A stretch of 5,964 bases of DNA from a bacterium (GCA_020629735.1 JAHDCT010000054.1:1981-7944); one strand, 5' to 3'; positions 1 through 5,964 are shown, counted from the stretch's first letter. The notes: generated from the letters alone by a model not told the origin. Program-made: numbers and translations.

Positions 1-2167
1 TCATGCTAATATGGCTATAGGAACTGCTGTACTTGTAGAGAAGGAAGTGATTACGCTTAATTTGTCTGTTCCTTCCGATTATACGGAGACGTTTGAGAAG
101 CTTATTTCTTCATTTTATCCAGGTGCTGTTATTGACCAAATACCACCTCCTAAGTTATTGGAAGCTGGAAAGTATGTTGACTGAGGGTATATAGTCTTAA
201 GTAAAGAGAATGCCTATCCAATTAAGACTTATGAAAGTTTTGAGGTAGACCCAATGGATGGAATTTTTTCTGCATTTGCGAGAGTTGATCCTGATGAGAA
301 ACTAATGCTACAAATATTAGCACAGCCTCTTTCTGAAAAACGGCAGAAAAAAATGAGAGAGAAAGTAGAGGTAGTTAAAGAGTGAGGGACAAGTTTTTCA
401 GATTTCTTTAGTAATATTTTTCCAAGCTCAGACGAGAAAGACAGTAAAAAAGATGATAATAAAGATTTTTCATCAACTCAAATTCAAGATATTGAAAAGA
501 AGGCAGAAGATGAATGATTTAATATTGTTATGAGAGTGTTCGCGAGTTCTCCTATAAAGCATAGGCCTGATAAAATGGTTGATGATGTGTTGAGATGATT
601 GTTTCAGTATAACTATGTTGGTTTGAACTCGTTTCGTTACGTTAGAGCTAGTAAAGTAAAGGATTTTTTGAAAGATTTGGTGATGAGAACGTTTAGTAGA
701 CCTTTTCGTCTGACTTATAATCGATGGTGAGCTCATACGACTAATATTTTAAATATTAAAGAATTGGCTTCTATTTTTCATTTTCCTCATGTAAAATTTA
801 ATAAGAATCCTCGTATTAGGTGGCAAAAATTTAAAATTGTTCCGGCTCCGGATAATATGCCTAAAGATGGTATGATTTTGTGAAATAATTTGTATGGATG
901 AGTTAAGAAAAATATCTTTCTTACTGATAATGATAGGTTTAGGCATTTTTATATTTTATGACAAACGGGTACTGGTAAGTCAACGATCATGCAGACGATG
1001 ATTAAGCAGGATATGACGAGAGGAAATTGATTTACTCTAATTGATCCTCATGGAGATCTTGCTAATAATGTTCTCAAGTATTTCCCTAAGGATAGAATTG
1101 ATGATTTGATTTACCGAGATGCTGGTAATATGGAACTGCCGTTTTGATTTAATTTCTTGACAGCAAGGAATGAGAGAGAAATGGATCTGGTGACAAATGA
1201 TGCGGTAGATATGTTTGTGAAGTTATACGGTCCTGAGATTTTTGGTCCTCGTATCCAGGACTACTTCCGTAATGCAGTATTGCTGCTTATGGAACAACCA
1301 GAGTGAGGAACCCTGGTTGAGTTGGTGCGCTTGTTTACTGATGAAGCATACCAAAAGATTAAGGTGAAAAACGTTAAAAACCCGGTGGTGCGTGCTCGGT
1401 GGGATAAGACCTATGCGACTATGTGAGATAGAGAGAAGAAGGAAATGATTCCTTATTTTCAGTCGAAATTTGGTCCTTTGACGACGACACCTATTTTGAG
1501 AAACATTATTGGACAACCTGAATCGTCTTTTGATATTGGTGAGGCAATGGACAATGGGAAGATTATTTTGATGAATCTTTCTAAGTGATTAATGTGAGAT
1601 ATTAATGCTAACTTGCTTGGTATGATGATTGTGTCACAAGTGAGACTTGCTGCGTTCCGTAGAGCTGACCAAGAAGAGCATGAGAGAGTTCCTCATTTCA
1701 TGTACATAGATGAGTTTCAGAACTTTGTAACGCCTGCTATTGAAAGTATTTTGTCTGAGGCTCGTAAGTATAAGTTGTGATTGGTTTTGGCGCATCAGTA
1801 TATTGATCAACTAAAATCACAATGAGCCAAGAGTACAACGGATCTTGAAACTCCAATTTTTGGTAATGTGTGAAATATCATGTGTTATCGTATTTGAGTG
1901 AAGGATATGGATACGATGGAGAAGCAATTTGCTCCTAAGTTTTGAGGCGCAGATTTAGTTAACCTTGACAAATTTAAGGCCGTCATTAAGATGTCAGTGA
2001 ATATGCAGCCAACTCCTGCATTTAGCCTCAATGTAAAGCTTCCGTGGGAAGATCCTGATTTAAATACACAAGAAAAAATAGAGATTATTAAGCAAATTTC
2101 TGCTTTGAAATATGGGAGGAAAAAGGAGTTAGTTGATAAGGAAATTTACTTTAGAGTTGGAGCTTAG
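1..2167 (+). CDS. VirD4/TraG/HerA-like type IV secretion (conjugation) ATPase, 5'-partial, code 25
   Basis: This is a P-loop ATPase of the kind that couples or pumps DNA or protein substrates through type IV secretion systems at the inner membrane. The window holds 721 residues (first full codon at base 2) and the TAG stop; the N-terminus lies upstream. A leading domain (about residues 1-125, with DPMDGIFSAFARV near 82) resembles the accessory domain of similar ATPases in CPR bacteria. Next comes an acidic, Ser/Lys-rich linker (129-172), then the motor. Walker A is GQTGTGKST at 320-328, DPHGDL is at 348-353, LSKG is near 526-529, Walker B is MYIDEFQ with D570/E571, and the HQY sensor is at 598-600. 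Nineteen in-frame TGAs (for example at 959, 1304, 1586, 1778) read as Gly, including Walker A Gly320, against roughly 26 GGN codons. The family assignment rests on these motifs, and the exact subfamily (coupling protein or HerA-like) is uncertain. A strong terminator follows, so this is the last gene of its transcript. Confidence 0.9.
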
Positions 2168-2310
2168 GAAAGTTTTGTAGTGAGGATTTTAAAACACAGT
2201 GTTGAATCATTGTGTTTTTTTTGATTACGTTTTTTCTTCGGCTCATTTTTTGCTTCACCTTCTGAAAGGTCTTTTTCAATAATTAACCACCTTTTGATTT
2301 CTTTTCTCAT
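2164..2310 (-). CDS. Doubtful 48-aa Lys-rich ORF antisense to the ATPase terminator
   Basis: An ATG at 2310 opens 48 codons ending in TAA at 2166-2164, inside the end of the ATPase gene. The peptide begins MRKEIKRWLIIEKDLSEGEA and then becomes very lysine-rich. The frame stays open 33 nt upstream of the ATG, back to a TAG. AAGGGG lies 3 nt before the ATG and a perfect TATAAT sits at 2377-2372 on this strand. Against it, the lysine-rich part is what antisense T-rich DNA would give, it contains no TGA Gly codon, and its 3' half reads through the terminator hairpin. It could be a small gene, a gene remnant or chance. No function is recognised. Confidence 0.2.
   Translation of the reverse strand: MRKEIKRWLIIEKDLSEGEAKNEPKKKRNQKKHNDSTLCFKILTTKLS
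2191..2222 (+). terminator. Intrinsic terminator after the ATPase gene
   Basis: An 11-bp stem (2191-2201 with 2208-2218, one G-T wobble) closes a 6-nt TTGAAT loop. Its 3' arm runs into a T tract at 2215-2222. It lies 24 nt after the ATPase stop codon, as expected of a Rho-independent terminator. The 5' arm starts with AAAA, so the hairpin has limited strength in the other direction. Confidence 0.85.
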
Positions 2311-2439
2311 TTGCCCCTTAGCAGAGATAGTAATGTAGTTTGGCTAAATTAATAGTGTTTGAAAATCGCTTATTATATTCATTTTTTATTTAGGTTTACG
2401 TTAATAGAAAGGTGTATGTATGCGGTTTTTCTATGACCC

Positions 2440-2456
2440 GTCAATCCTTTATTGAC
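2440..2456. promoter_or_regulatory. Perfect 6-bp inverted repeat overlapping the -35 box
   Basis: GTCAAT (2440-2445) and ATTGAC (2451-2456) are perfect inverted copies around a 5-nt CCTTT spacer. The right arm covers five of the six bases of the TTGACA -35 hexamer. Flanking CCC (2437-2439) and GGG (2462-2464) could extend the pairing across a 5-nt bulge. Its position fits a repressor operator. A structured RNA element of an upstream transcript is the alternative. Confidence 0.4.
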
Positions 2457-2479
2457 ATTTAGGGCGCCATCTTTATAAG
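2452..2479 (+). promoter_or_regulatory. Sigma-70-type promoter for the 171-aa protein gene
   Basis: A consensus -35 TTGACA (2452-2457) is separated by 16 bp from TATAAG (2474-2479), one base from the -10 consensus. Transcription would start near 2486, about 23 nt before the ATG at 2509. The spacer holds a locally GC-rich GGGCGCC, unusual in this AT-rich stretch. The rest of the 2223-2508 gap holds no convincing gene on the + strand. Confidence 0.6.
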
Positions 2480-2508
2480 AATTTTAATTTATCTGATTAA
2501 TAGAATAT

Positions 2509-3024
2509 ATGGAGACCAAAAAGTATTTGCATTATACAGAATTGCCACAAGCGACATGAAAAGAAATATCGAATTGATGATTGTATGCGAAATTGTATTT
2601 GGAAACGTGAGGTGATCAAAGGAATGCTATTAGTGTGCAAAAGGGGAGTCGTTTTTTAAGTGAACATCCTAAGCTAAAGCAGTATCAATTTTTTAACGAA
2701 CGTGAAAATGATTATGTTATTTTAAACGGAGATCAATCTGCTTTGTATCTTACTAAAGAGATGCCTGTTGTGATCAAATGAGAACCTTTTTATCTTTCAG
2801 GAGATATTTTTAAGGTTGAACTTGTTGATGGGTTTCCTTATTTGAATGTTGACAAGGTTGTCTTTACAGAAGTAGACGAGCTTACTTCAAAGCCACTTCA
2901 TACTATTGTGTGAGAATCTAGTGACAAAAATATGCCAAAGATTGATCAGTTTTTTGATAATAGAGTGACTAGGATTAAATCGTATCTTGTCGATGTCTTG
3001 AAGTGAACTGATGATGAAGAATAG
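2509..3024 (+). CDS. Unrecognised 171-aa soluble protein (code 25)
   Basis: The gene runs from ATG 2509 to TAG 3022-3024. It is open only if TGA is Gly: seven in-frame TGAs, the first at 2557 and two adjacent ones a few codons later. The start is the first ATG after an in-frame TAA at 2485-2487 and fits the promoter just upstream; no Shine-Dalgarno sequence precedes it. The protein has no signal peptide or membrane segment. Its composition suggests a mixed alpha/beta fold in the middle (YVILNGDQSALYL, then PVVIKGEPFYLSGDIFKVEL). A helical, charged C-terminus ends in DDEE. I recognise no family. Its last codons overlap the start of a membrane mini-protein, which suggests co-translation. Confidence 0.8.
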
Positions 3025-3121
3025 GTTGGATGATATTGGAATTTACTGTGCAATTCTTATGCTTGGTGTATTGTGATTTGATACGAAGAGTTTGTGGTAT
3101 TCATGTAAGAGTAAGTTTTAA
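3011..3121 (+). CDS. Small 36-aa membrane mini-protein overlapping the previous gene
   Basis: The ATG at 3011 (a second follows at 3014) lies inside the end of the 171-aa gene in another frame, giving a 14-nt overlap, and the ORF ends at TAA 3119-3121. A charged start (MMKNRLDD) is followed by a hydrophobic stretch (IGIYCAILMLGVLGF) long enough for one short transmembrane helix, then a polar, basic tail with a second Cys. One TGA codes for Gly inside the helix. The overlap suggests translational coupling. No family is recognised. The evidence is only hydrophobic pattern and position, so a chance ORF is possible. Confidence 0.4.
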
Positions 3122-3190
3122 GTATATATACATATTTTGTAGCGAGGACGTGTTTTTCTGAGTATTTTGTTTTATTCTTAATTCTCTTTC

Positions 3191-3421
3191 ATGCCGCTTG
3201 ATGAGTACAATGAAGAAGTTGATAATGCTATAGAAAGTGGGAATTGGTCTAAAGCTTTGGAAATACTTGCCACCTTGACTGGTTTGAACAGATTAAATTT
3301 TTGATGAAAAAAGGAAAAAAAGGCGACAAATAGGAAAAAGGAATTTAAGAGGCAATGACCCTTTTGATATAGAAATTATGATCATGATGCATGAGGAGAA
3401 AAAGAAGACTGGGGTCGATAA
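3191..3421 (+). CDS. Unrecognised 76-aa charged protein (code 25)
   Basis: The ORF runs from ATG 3191 to TAA 3419-3421, and an in-frame TAA ends just 9 nt before the ATG, which fixes the start. The N-terminal third is an acidic amphipathic helix pattern (LDEYNEEVDNAIESGNW, then KALEILATL), loosely like half a TPR repeat. The rest is strongly basic (GGKKEKKATNRKKEFKR) and then rich in Gly, Asp and Tyr. Five TGAs are read as Gly, including one adjacent pair. No membrane segment, Shine-Dalgarno sequence or clear promoter is visible in the 69-nt leader. The basic middle could bind nucleic acid or phospholipid, but nothing shows which. It is convergent with the minus-strand unit, whose terminator begins 8 bp after its stop. 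Confidence 0.6.
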
Positions 3422-3429
3422 TTTTTTGT

Positions 3430-3463
3430 AAAAAAAAGTCCACCGTTTTGACCAGTAGGTGGA
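3430..3463 (-). terminator. Intrinsic terminator of the minus-strand membrane-protein unit
   Basis: Read on the minus strand, TCCACC (3463-3458) pairs with GGTGGA (3444-3439) around a 13-nt loop and is followed by C and eight Ts (3437-3430). It lies 47 nt downstream of the 67-aa gene and just beyond the stop of the convergent + strand gene. There is no T run on the + side, so it acts on the minus strand only. Further pairings just upstream (3453-3492) may nest with it. Confidence 0.7.
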
Positions 3464-3510
3464 AGAGCGTGGGTGTTCCTGGCTCTGTACTGTTGAATTT
3501 GATGATACGC

Positions 3511-3714
3511 TTAGCTCTTTTTGCTGTCGTAATAACTCTTTCCTATAGCTACTATTGCGCCTAATAATAATGATCCTACTGATAACCATCCTTTGTATGG
3601 TAAATTTGTGAAGAAGATAATTATTAGTGCTATTGCAGCGCCGGCACCTATGAAAAGGATATAAATGACAACATAACTTGAGCTATTAGCATCTGAACTT
3701 GCGATACCACTCAT
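3511..3714 (-). CDS. 67-aa protein with two membrane helices; possible pilin-like subunit
   Basis: The ATG at 3714 follows an in-frame TAA and the gene ends in TAA. A short Ser/Ala-rich head (MSGIASSDANSSS) leads into helix 1 (YVVIYILFIGAGAAIALIII, about 14-33), a short turn (NLPYKGW), helix 2 (about 43-58) and a basic tail ending DSKKS. Two Gly-rich helices joined by a short loop in a very small protein is the layout of VirB2/TrbC-type pilins. Holins and other small membrane proteins share it, and there is no cleavable signal peptide, so the pilin idea is only a suggestion from shape and from the ATPase nearby. All seven glycines use GGN and none uses TGA, unlike the flanking genes. It starts 7 nt after the end of the upstream frameshifted ORF. 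Confidence 0.65.
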   Translation of the reverse strand: MSGIASSDANSSSYVVIYILFIGAGAAIALIIIFFTNLPYKGWLSVGSLLLGAIVAIGKSYYDSKKS

Positions 3715-3721
3715 TTTTAAG

Positions 3722-3945
3722 TTATATTTTGATTAGATAATCCACAAATGTTATAATAAAAGCAATAAAAGATATTCTGAAACCTGCTAGAAATAAGTAG
3801 GTGTTCGTGCTAAACTGCTTTATTACTTGTGGTGTTATTTGTGTATTGGAACGGTAGGATTATGATTTAAGCATCTATATTCAACGATTATTCCAATTCC
3901 CGAGAAAAACACTATTGCATAATGCAGAAATTTCAAGGTTATCAT
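3722..3945 (-). pseudogene. Small two-helix membrane protein gene interrupted by a frameshift
   Basis: Two overlapping minus-strand frames each encode one hydrophobic helix. The first runs from ATG 3945 to TAA 3837-3835 (36 aa, with KFLHYAIVFFSGIGIIVEY). The second is open from 3859 to the TAA at 3724-3722 (YLFLAGFRISFIAFIITF) but has no ATG, GTG or TTG start. A -1 shift in the shared 3835-3859 segment, for instance at CACAAATAA, joins them into a protein of about 74 aa with two membrane helices, the size and layout of the intact 67-aa neighbour. No classic slippery heptamer is visible, so a mutation or sequencing error is as likely as programmed shifting. No TGA codon is used. No family is recognised. 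It probably heads the minus-strand unit. Confidence 0.45.
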
Positions 3946-3988
3946 TCGGGAACTTTTATTTTACGTATTTTTTAAGACATATCTACTG

Positions 3989-4001
3989 TATGTACATATG
4001 T
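3989..4001. promoter_or_regulatory. Overlapping palindromes in the divergent intergenic region
   Basis: The 10-bp palindrome TATGTACATA (3989-3998) overlaps the 8-bp palindrome ACATATGT (3994-4001). Another ACATAT lies at 3977-3982. They sit between a minus-strand start at 3945 and a + strand start at 3998, where an operator for both would be expected. Such AT-rich palindromes also arise by chance, and no clear -35/-10 pair could be assigned on either strand. Confidence 0.25.
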
Positions 4002-4948
4002 TCTTTTTGTGGTATTTTTTGCTTTATTTTTTGTTTTTCTCTATACTTTTTATGTTGAGAGGATTTTTTGTCTTTTTTTTGAGAAAAAAAATGTGATTTG
4101 AAGATATGGATACAGTTGAGCCTGTAGAGGAGTTTACTTTGCCTGAGTGAGATATTGCTGAAATTGTTCCTCAGTCGGAACTTGATGAAAAAACTGCTGA
4201 CAGGCATTTAGCTGCTAACGCTTATTTAGGTGAGGAATTGTGAGATTTTGAACCTGCTCTCACTGCTGATAGCTCTGCTAAGTTACATAAGATTAAGAAT
4301 GCAGTTACCTTACTTGATATGCAGTGAATTTCTGAACTACAAAAGCGTGTCCATGGAACTAGGTTGCTTTCTGATTTTGCTAATATGGATCTGAGTCAAT
4401 TTGCTCATATTAATGAGTCAGTTGGTGATGGTTTTAAAAAAGAATGATGAGTGGCATTTGATTGAAATTTTGGTGACACTGACGTGGGTGGGATTATTAA
4501 TTTGTGAGCTTCTGGAGTTTCCCTAATATGAGATAAACTTGAAGAAAGAAAGGCCTTAAAGAAAGTGTTACAGGATAGACATTTTGATTATCTATTTTGA
4601 CTTTCTGAGGAAATTGTGAGTGAAATATCTCAACAATTAACAGCTTCACTCCAGGAATATAACGATATAAGGACTGACTTACGTTCAAGATCTGGTCGTT
4701 TCGAAGAGAAAGTTACTGTATATAAACAAACTCATTCGTGACTTTTATTGAATCCAAGAGCTAAAAGACATGCAAGAATTGAACTTAAGCAAGAATTGTC
4801 AACAGCAAGAGATGCTAACAATTATCTTGAATTTATTCTAACCAAGGTAAAGAAAGTACAAAGAAGGTTGAATAAACGAGCTTGAAAAAGGAATGACGTA
4901 GACATCACTCCTATTAATGATGAGACTAAGACGCAGATAATAACTTAA
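3998..4948 (+). CDS. Unrecognised 316-aa protein with N-terminal membrane anchor and helical basic C-terminus
   Basis: The frame is open from 3923 and ends in TAA 4946-4948. Twelve TGAs read as Gly, including an adjacent pair near 4446. In-frame ATGs lie at 3998, 4052 and 4091. I chose 3998 because residues 2-28 are then a long hydrophobic run (FFLWYFLLYFLFFSILFMLRG, FFVFFL) closed by RKK, the pattern of an uncleaved anchor with a cytoplasmic body; starting at 4091 gives a 285-aa soluble protein. No candidate start has a Shine-Dalgarno sequence. After the anchor comes an acidic segment (DMDTVEPVEEF), then a mostly helical body that includes a Gly-rich patch (FGDTDVGGIINLGASGVSL). The C-terminal 120 residues look like charged, possibly coiled helices (SEEIVSEISQQLTASLQEY; KVKKVQRRLNKRAGKR). 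No family is recognised; a scaffold or adaptor role is possible but unproven. Confidence 0.75.
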
Positions 4949-5964
4949 AGAGCTTGTTTCAAATAAACTGAACATTTTCGTTGTTTTGTAACAAGTGATT
5001 TGCTTTATGAGCAACTTCTCACCTTTTTAATGTTCTTAAATACGTAGAACATGCATTGCAATCATTGGATGATGTAATAATACCTTTCTCTTTTAATCTA
5101 AAGATTCCACTTATTAGTTCATCTACGCATCTATTTCGAGTATTCCAATCATTACTTTTATTTCCTGATATGTCTTGCTTTAAAATTTTCCAGCATTGTT
5201 CAACTTCTTGTAACCCGCTTAATGTCCTTAACTGGTGTAGCATTTTTCTTTTATCTCGATCTTTAAGATAAGGTGAACTATTGTTGTATTTTTTCTTTTT
5301 TTCAGTTTTTCATCATTCGTTTTCTTTATATGTGTCTTTTTGTAATTCTTCAAGTTTGTAGAGATTCGTTGCTCAGATGTTTGCCATTGAGAGTTTATTC
5401 AAAAGTTGGAAGAATGGATAATAGACATGTTGATTTTCATACGTAATTATGCTCGGATATATTTTATTTATAAATAAACGATAATCATTGTCTGAACTCA
5501 AGGAAATCATTTCAATATAGATTCATTTTTCTTTTAATGACTCTCTTAGACTATTTGCATTGTGATGAATAACAAAGTAGTCTATCATTTCTTTTAGTTT
5601 TTGCATAAGTTTGAAGGCATCTTCAATTAATGTTTTTGTTTCTGGCTTGAGTCTTAATTTATTTACTTTTCAGCGTAATGTTTCTCTTGCTACATTTTCA
5701 TTGTGCATAAATTCGTTAATTTTCAGTTTTTTTAATACTTTTGCAGCTGAAGCTAGCAGGTCAACATACTTATGTAATTCAACAAATGCAGAGATTTTAT
5801 CTCTTTCTTTTAAAGCTCTTTTCATTTCTTTGCTTAAGCTTGTCTTTATTATCTCGTTATCATAATTAAATTCCGTTTGTCAGTAACTTATAGATGGTTG
5901 AATTGTTGTTTCCTTTTTTATAGCTCAGACGAATATTAAAAAAAGATATACGGCAAGTTTATCT
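4926..5964 (-). CDS. Probably exported or membrane-anchored helical protein with four cysteines, 5'-partial (code 25)
   Basis: The minus strand is open from the window edge to TAG at 4928-4926 (345 residues) only if TGA is Gly. Nine TGAs occur, against four GGN glycines. The first residues (DKLAVYLFLIFVGAIKKE) look like the end of a signal peptide or membrane anchor, so the true start is probably a few codons outside. The remainder is largely alpha-helical and Lys/Leu/Glu-rich (SKEMKRALKERDKISAFVEL; ASAAKVLKKLKINEF). A YPFFQLLNKL region near 182-191 is followed by a charged linker (about 205-230). All four cysteines lie in the last quarter: C257, C279 and a CNAC pair at 302 and 305, suggesting a disulfide-linked or metal-binding C-terminal part. 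No family is recognised. Its last 23 bp overlap the end of the convergent + strand gene. Confidence 0.8.

Noticed and set aside
1223..1516. Antisense open frame of 97 codons opposite the ATPase motor domain
   Set aside because: It lies opposite the conserved ATPase frame, shows no domain pattern, and is a shadow. The same holds for antisense frames at 473-736 and 749-946.
1..2167. Mycoplasma-type code (TGA = Trp), or a decayed pseudogene with many stops
   Set aside because: TGA falls at invariant Gly positions such as Walker A, TGG is used for Trp, and no TAA, TAG or frameshift occurs in over 720 codons.
2257..2270. Hairpin ACCTT-CTGA-AAGGT followed by CTTTTT, as a second terminator
   Set aside because: The stem is only 5 bp and a much stronger terminator lies just upstream; not supportable by itself.
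3293..3589. Minus-strand ORF of 98 codons between the two small-gene groups
   Set aside because: It runs across the minus-strand terminator hairpin and overlaps the better-supported 67-aa gene and the 76-aa + gene in other frames.
3983..4207. Minus-strand Lys-rich ORF over the start of the 316-aa gene
   Set aside because: It is the A-rich complement of the T-rich anchor-coding segment, and the opposite strand carries the longer frame with TGA-Gly codons.
4981..4994. Short TTGTT-TTGT-AACAA hairpin just after the 316-aa gene, as its terminator
   Set aside because: Five A/T-dominated pairs and no following T run; too weak to call.
5030..5052. Perfect 7-bp inverted repeat ATGTTCT / AGAACAT with a 9-nt spacer
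   Set aside because: It lies inside the minus-strand coding region with no T tract on either side; likely chance in AT-rich sequence.
5056..5865. Plus-strand ORFs at 5056-5271 and 5611-5865
   Set aside because: They are opposite one continuous code-25 minus-strand frame of 345 residues; their Phe/Ser/Leu-rich content is what the reverse of Lys/Glu-rich codons gives.

Overview
The window comes from a bacterium that reads UGA as glycine (genetic code 25), which points to the candidate phyla Absconditabacteria (SR1) or Gracilibacteria (BD1-5). Under the standard code every long gene here is broken by in-frame TGA. Read as Gly, they become continuous, and several TGAs fall where a conserved protein family requires Gly, including the first Gly of a Walker A loop. 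TGG is used normally for Trp, so this is not a TGA=Trp code. The DNA is AT-rich, and no start codon shows a clear Shine-Dalgarno sequence. SR1 and Gracilibacteria cannot be told apart from this window.

Layout: (1) 1-2167 (+) is the large C-terminal part of a VirD4/TraG/HerA-like conjugation or secretion ATPase, followed by a strong intrinsic terminator at 2191-2222. (2) 2223-2508 is a short intergenic region with a good promoter, an inverted repeat over its -35 box, and a doubtful small antisense ORF at its left end. (3) 2509-3421 (+) holds three small genes: an unrecognised 171-aa soluble protein, an overlapping 36-aa membrane mini-protein, and a 76-aa charged protein. (4) 3430-3945 (-) is a compact unit of small two-helix membrane proteins: one apparently frameshifted gene, then an intact 67-aa protein, then an intrinsic terminator. 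Neither uses TGA. (5) 3998-4948 (+) is a 316-aa protein with a probable N-terminal membrane anchor and a helical, basic C-terminal half. (6) 4926-5964 (-) is a 345-residue partial ORF that starts with a hydrophobic signal or anchor segment and leads into an alpha-helical domain with four cysteines. It overlaps its convergent neighbour by 23 bp.

The only gene assigned to a family is the ATPase. The neighbours are small membrane proteins, an anchored helical protein and a probably exported protein. That mix fits an envelope-associated secretion or pilus-like locus, but the link is inferred from proximity and protein type only. Gene orientation alternates and there are at least two terminators, so this is not one operon.
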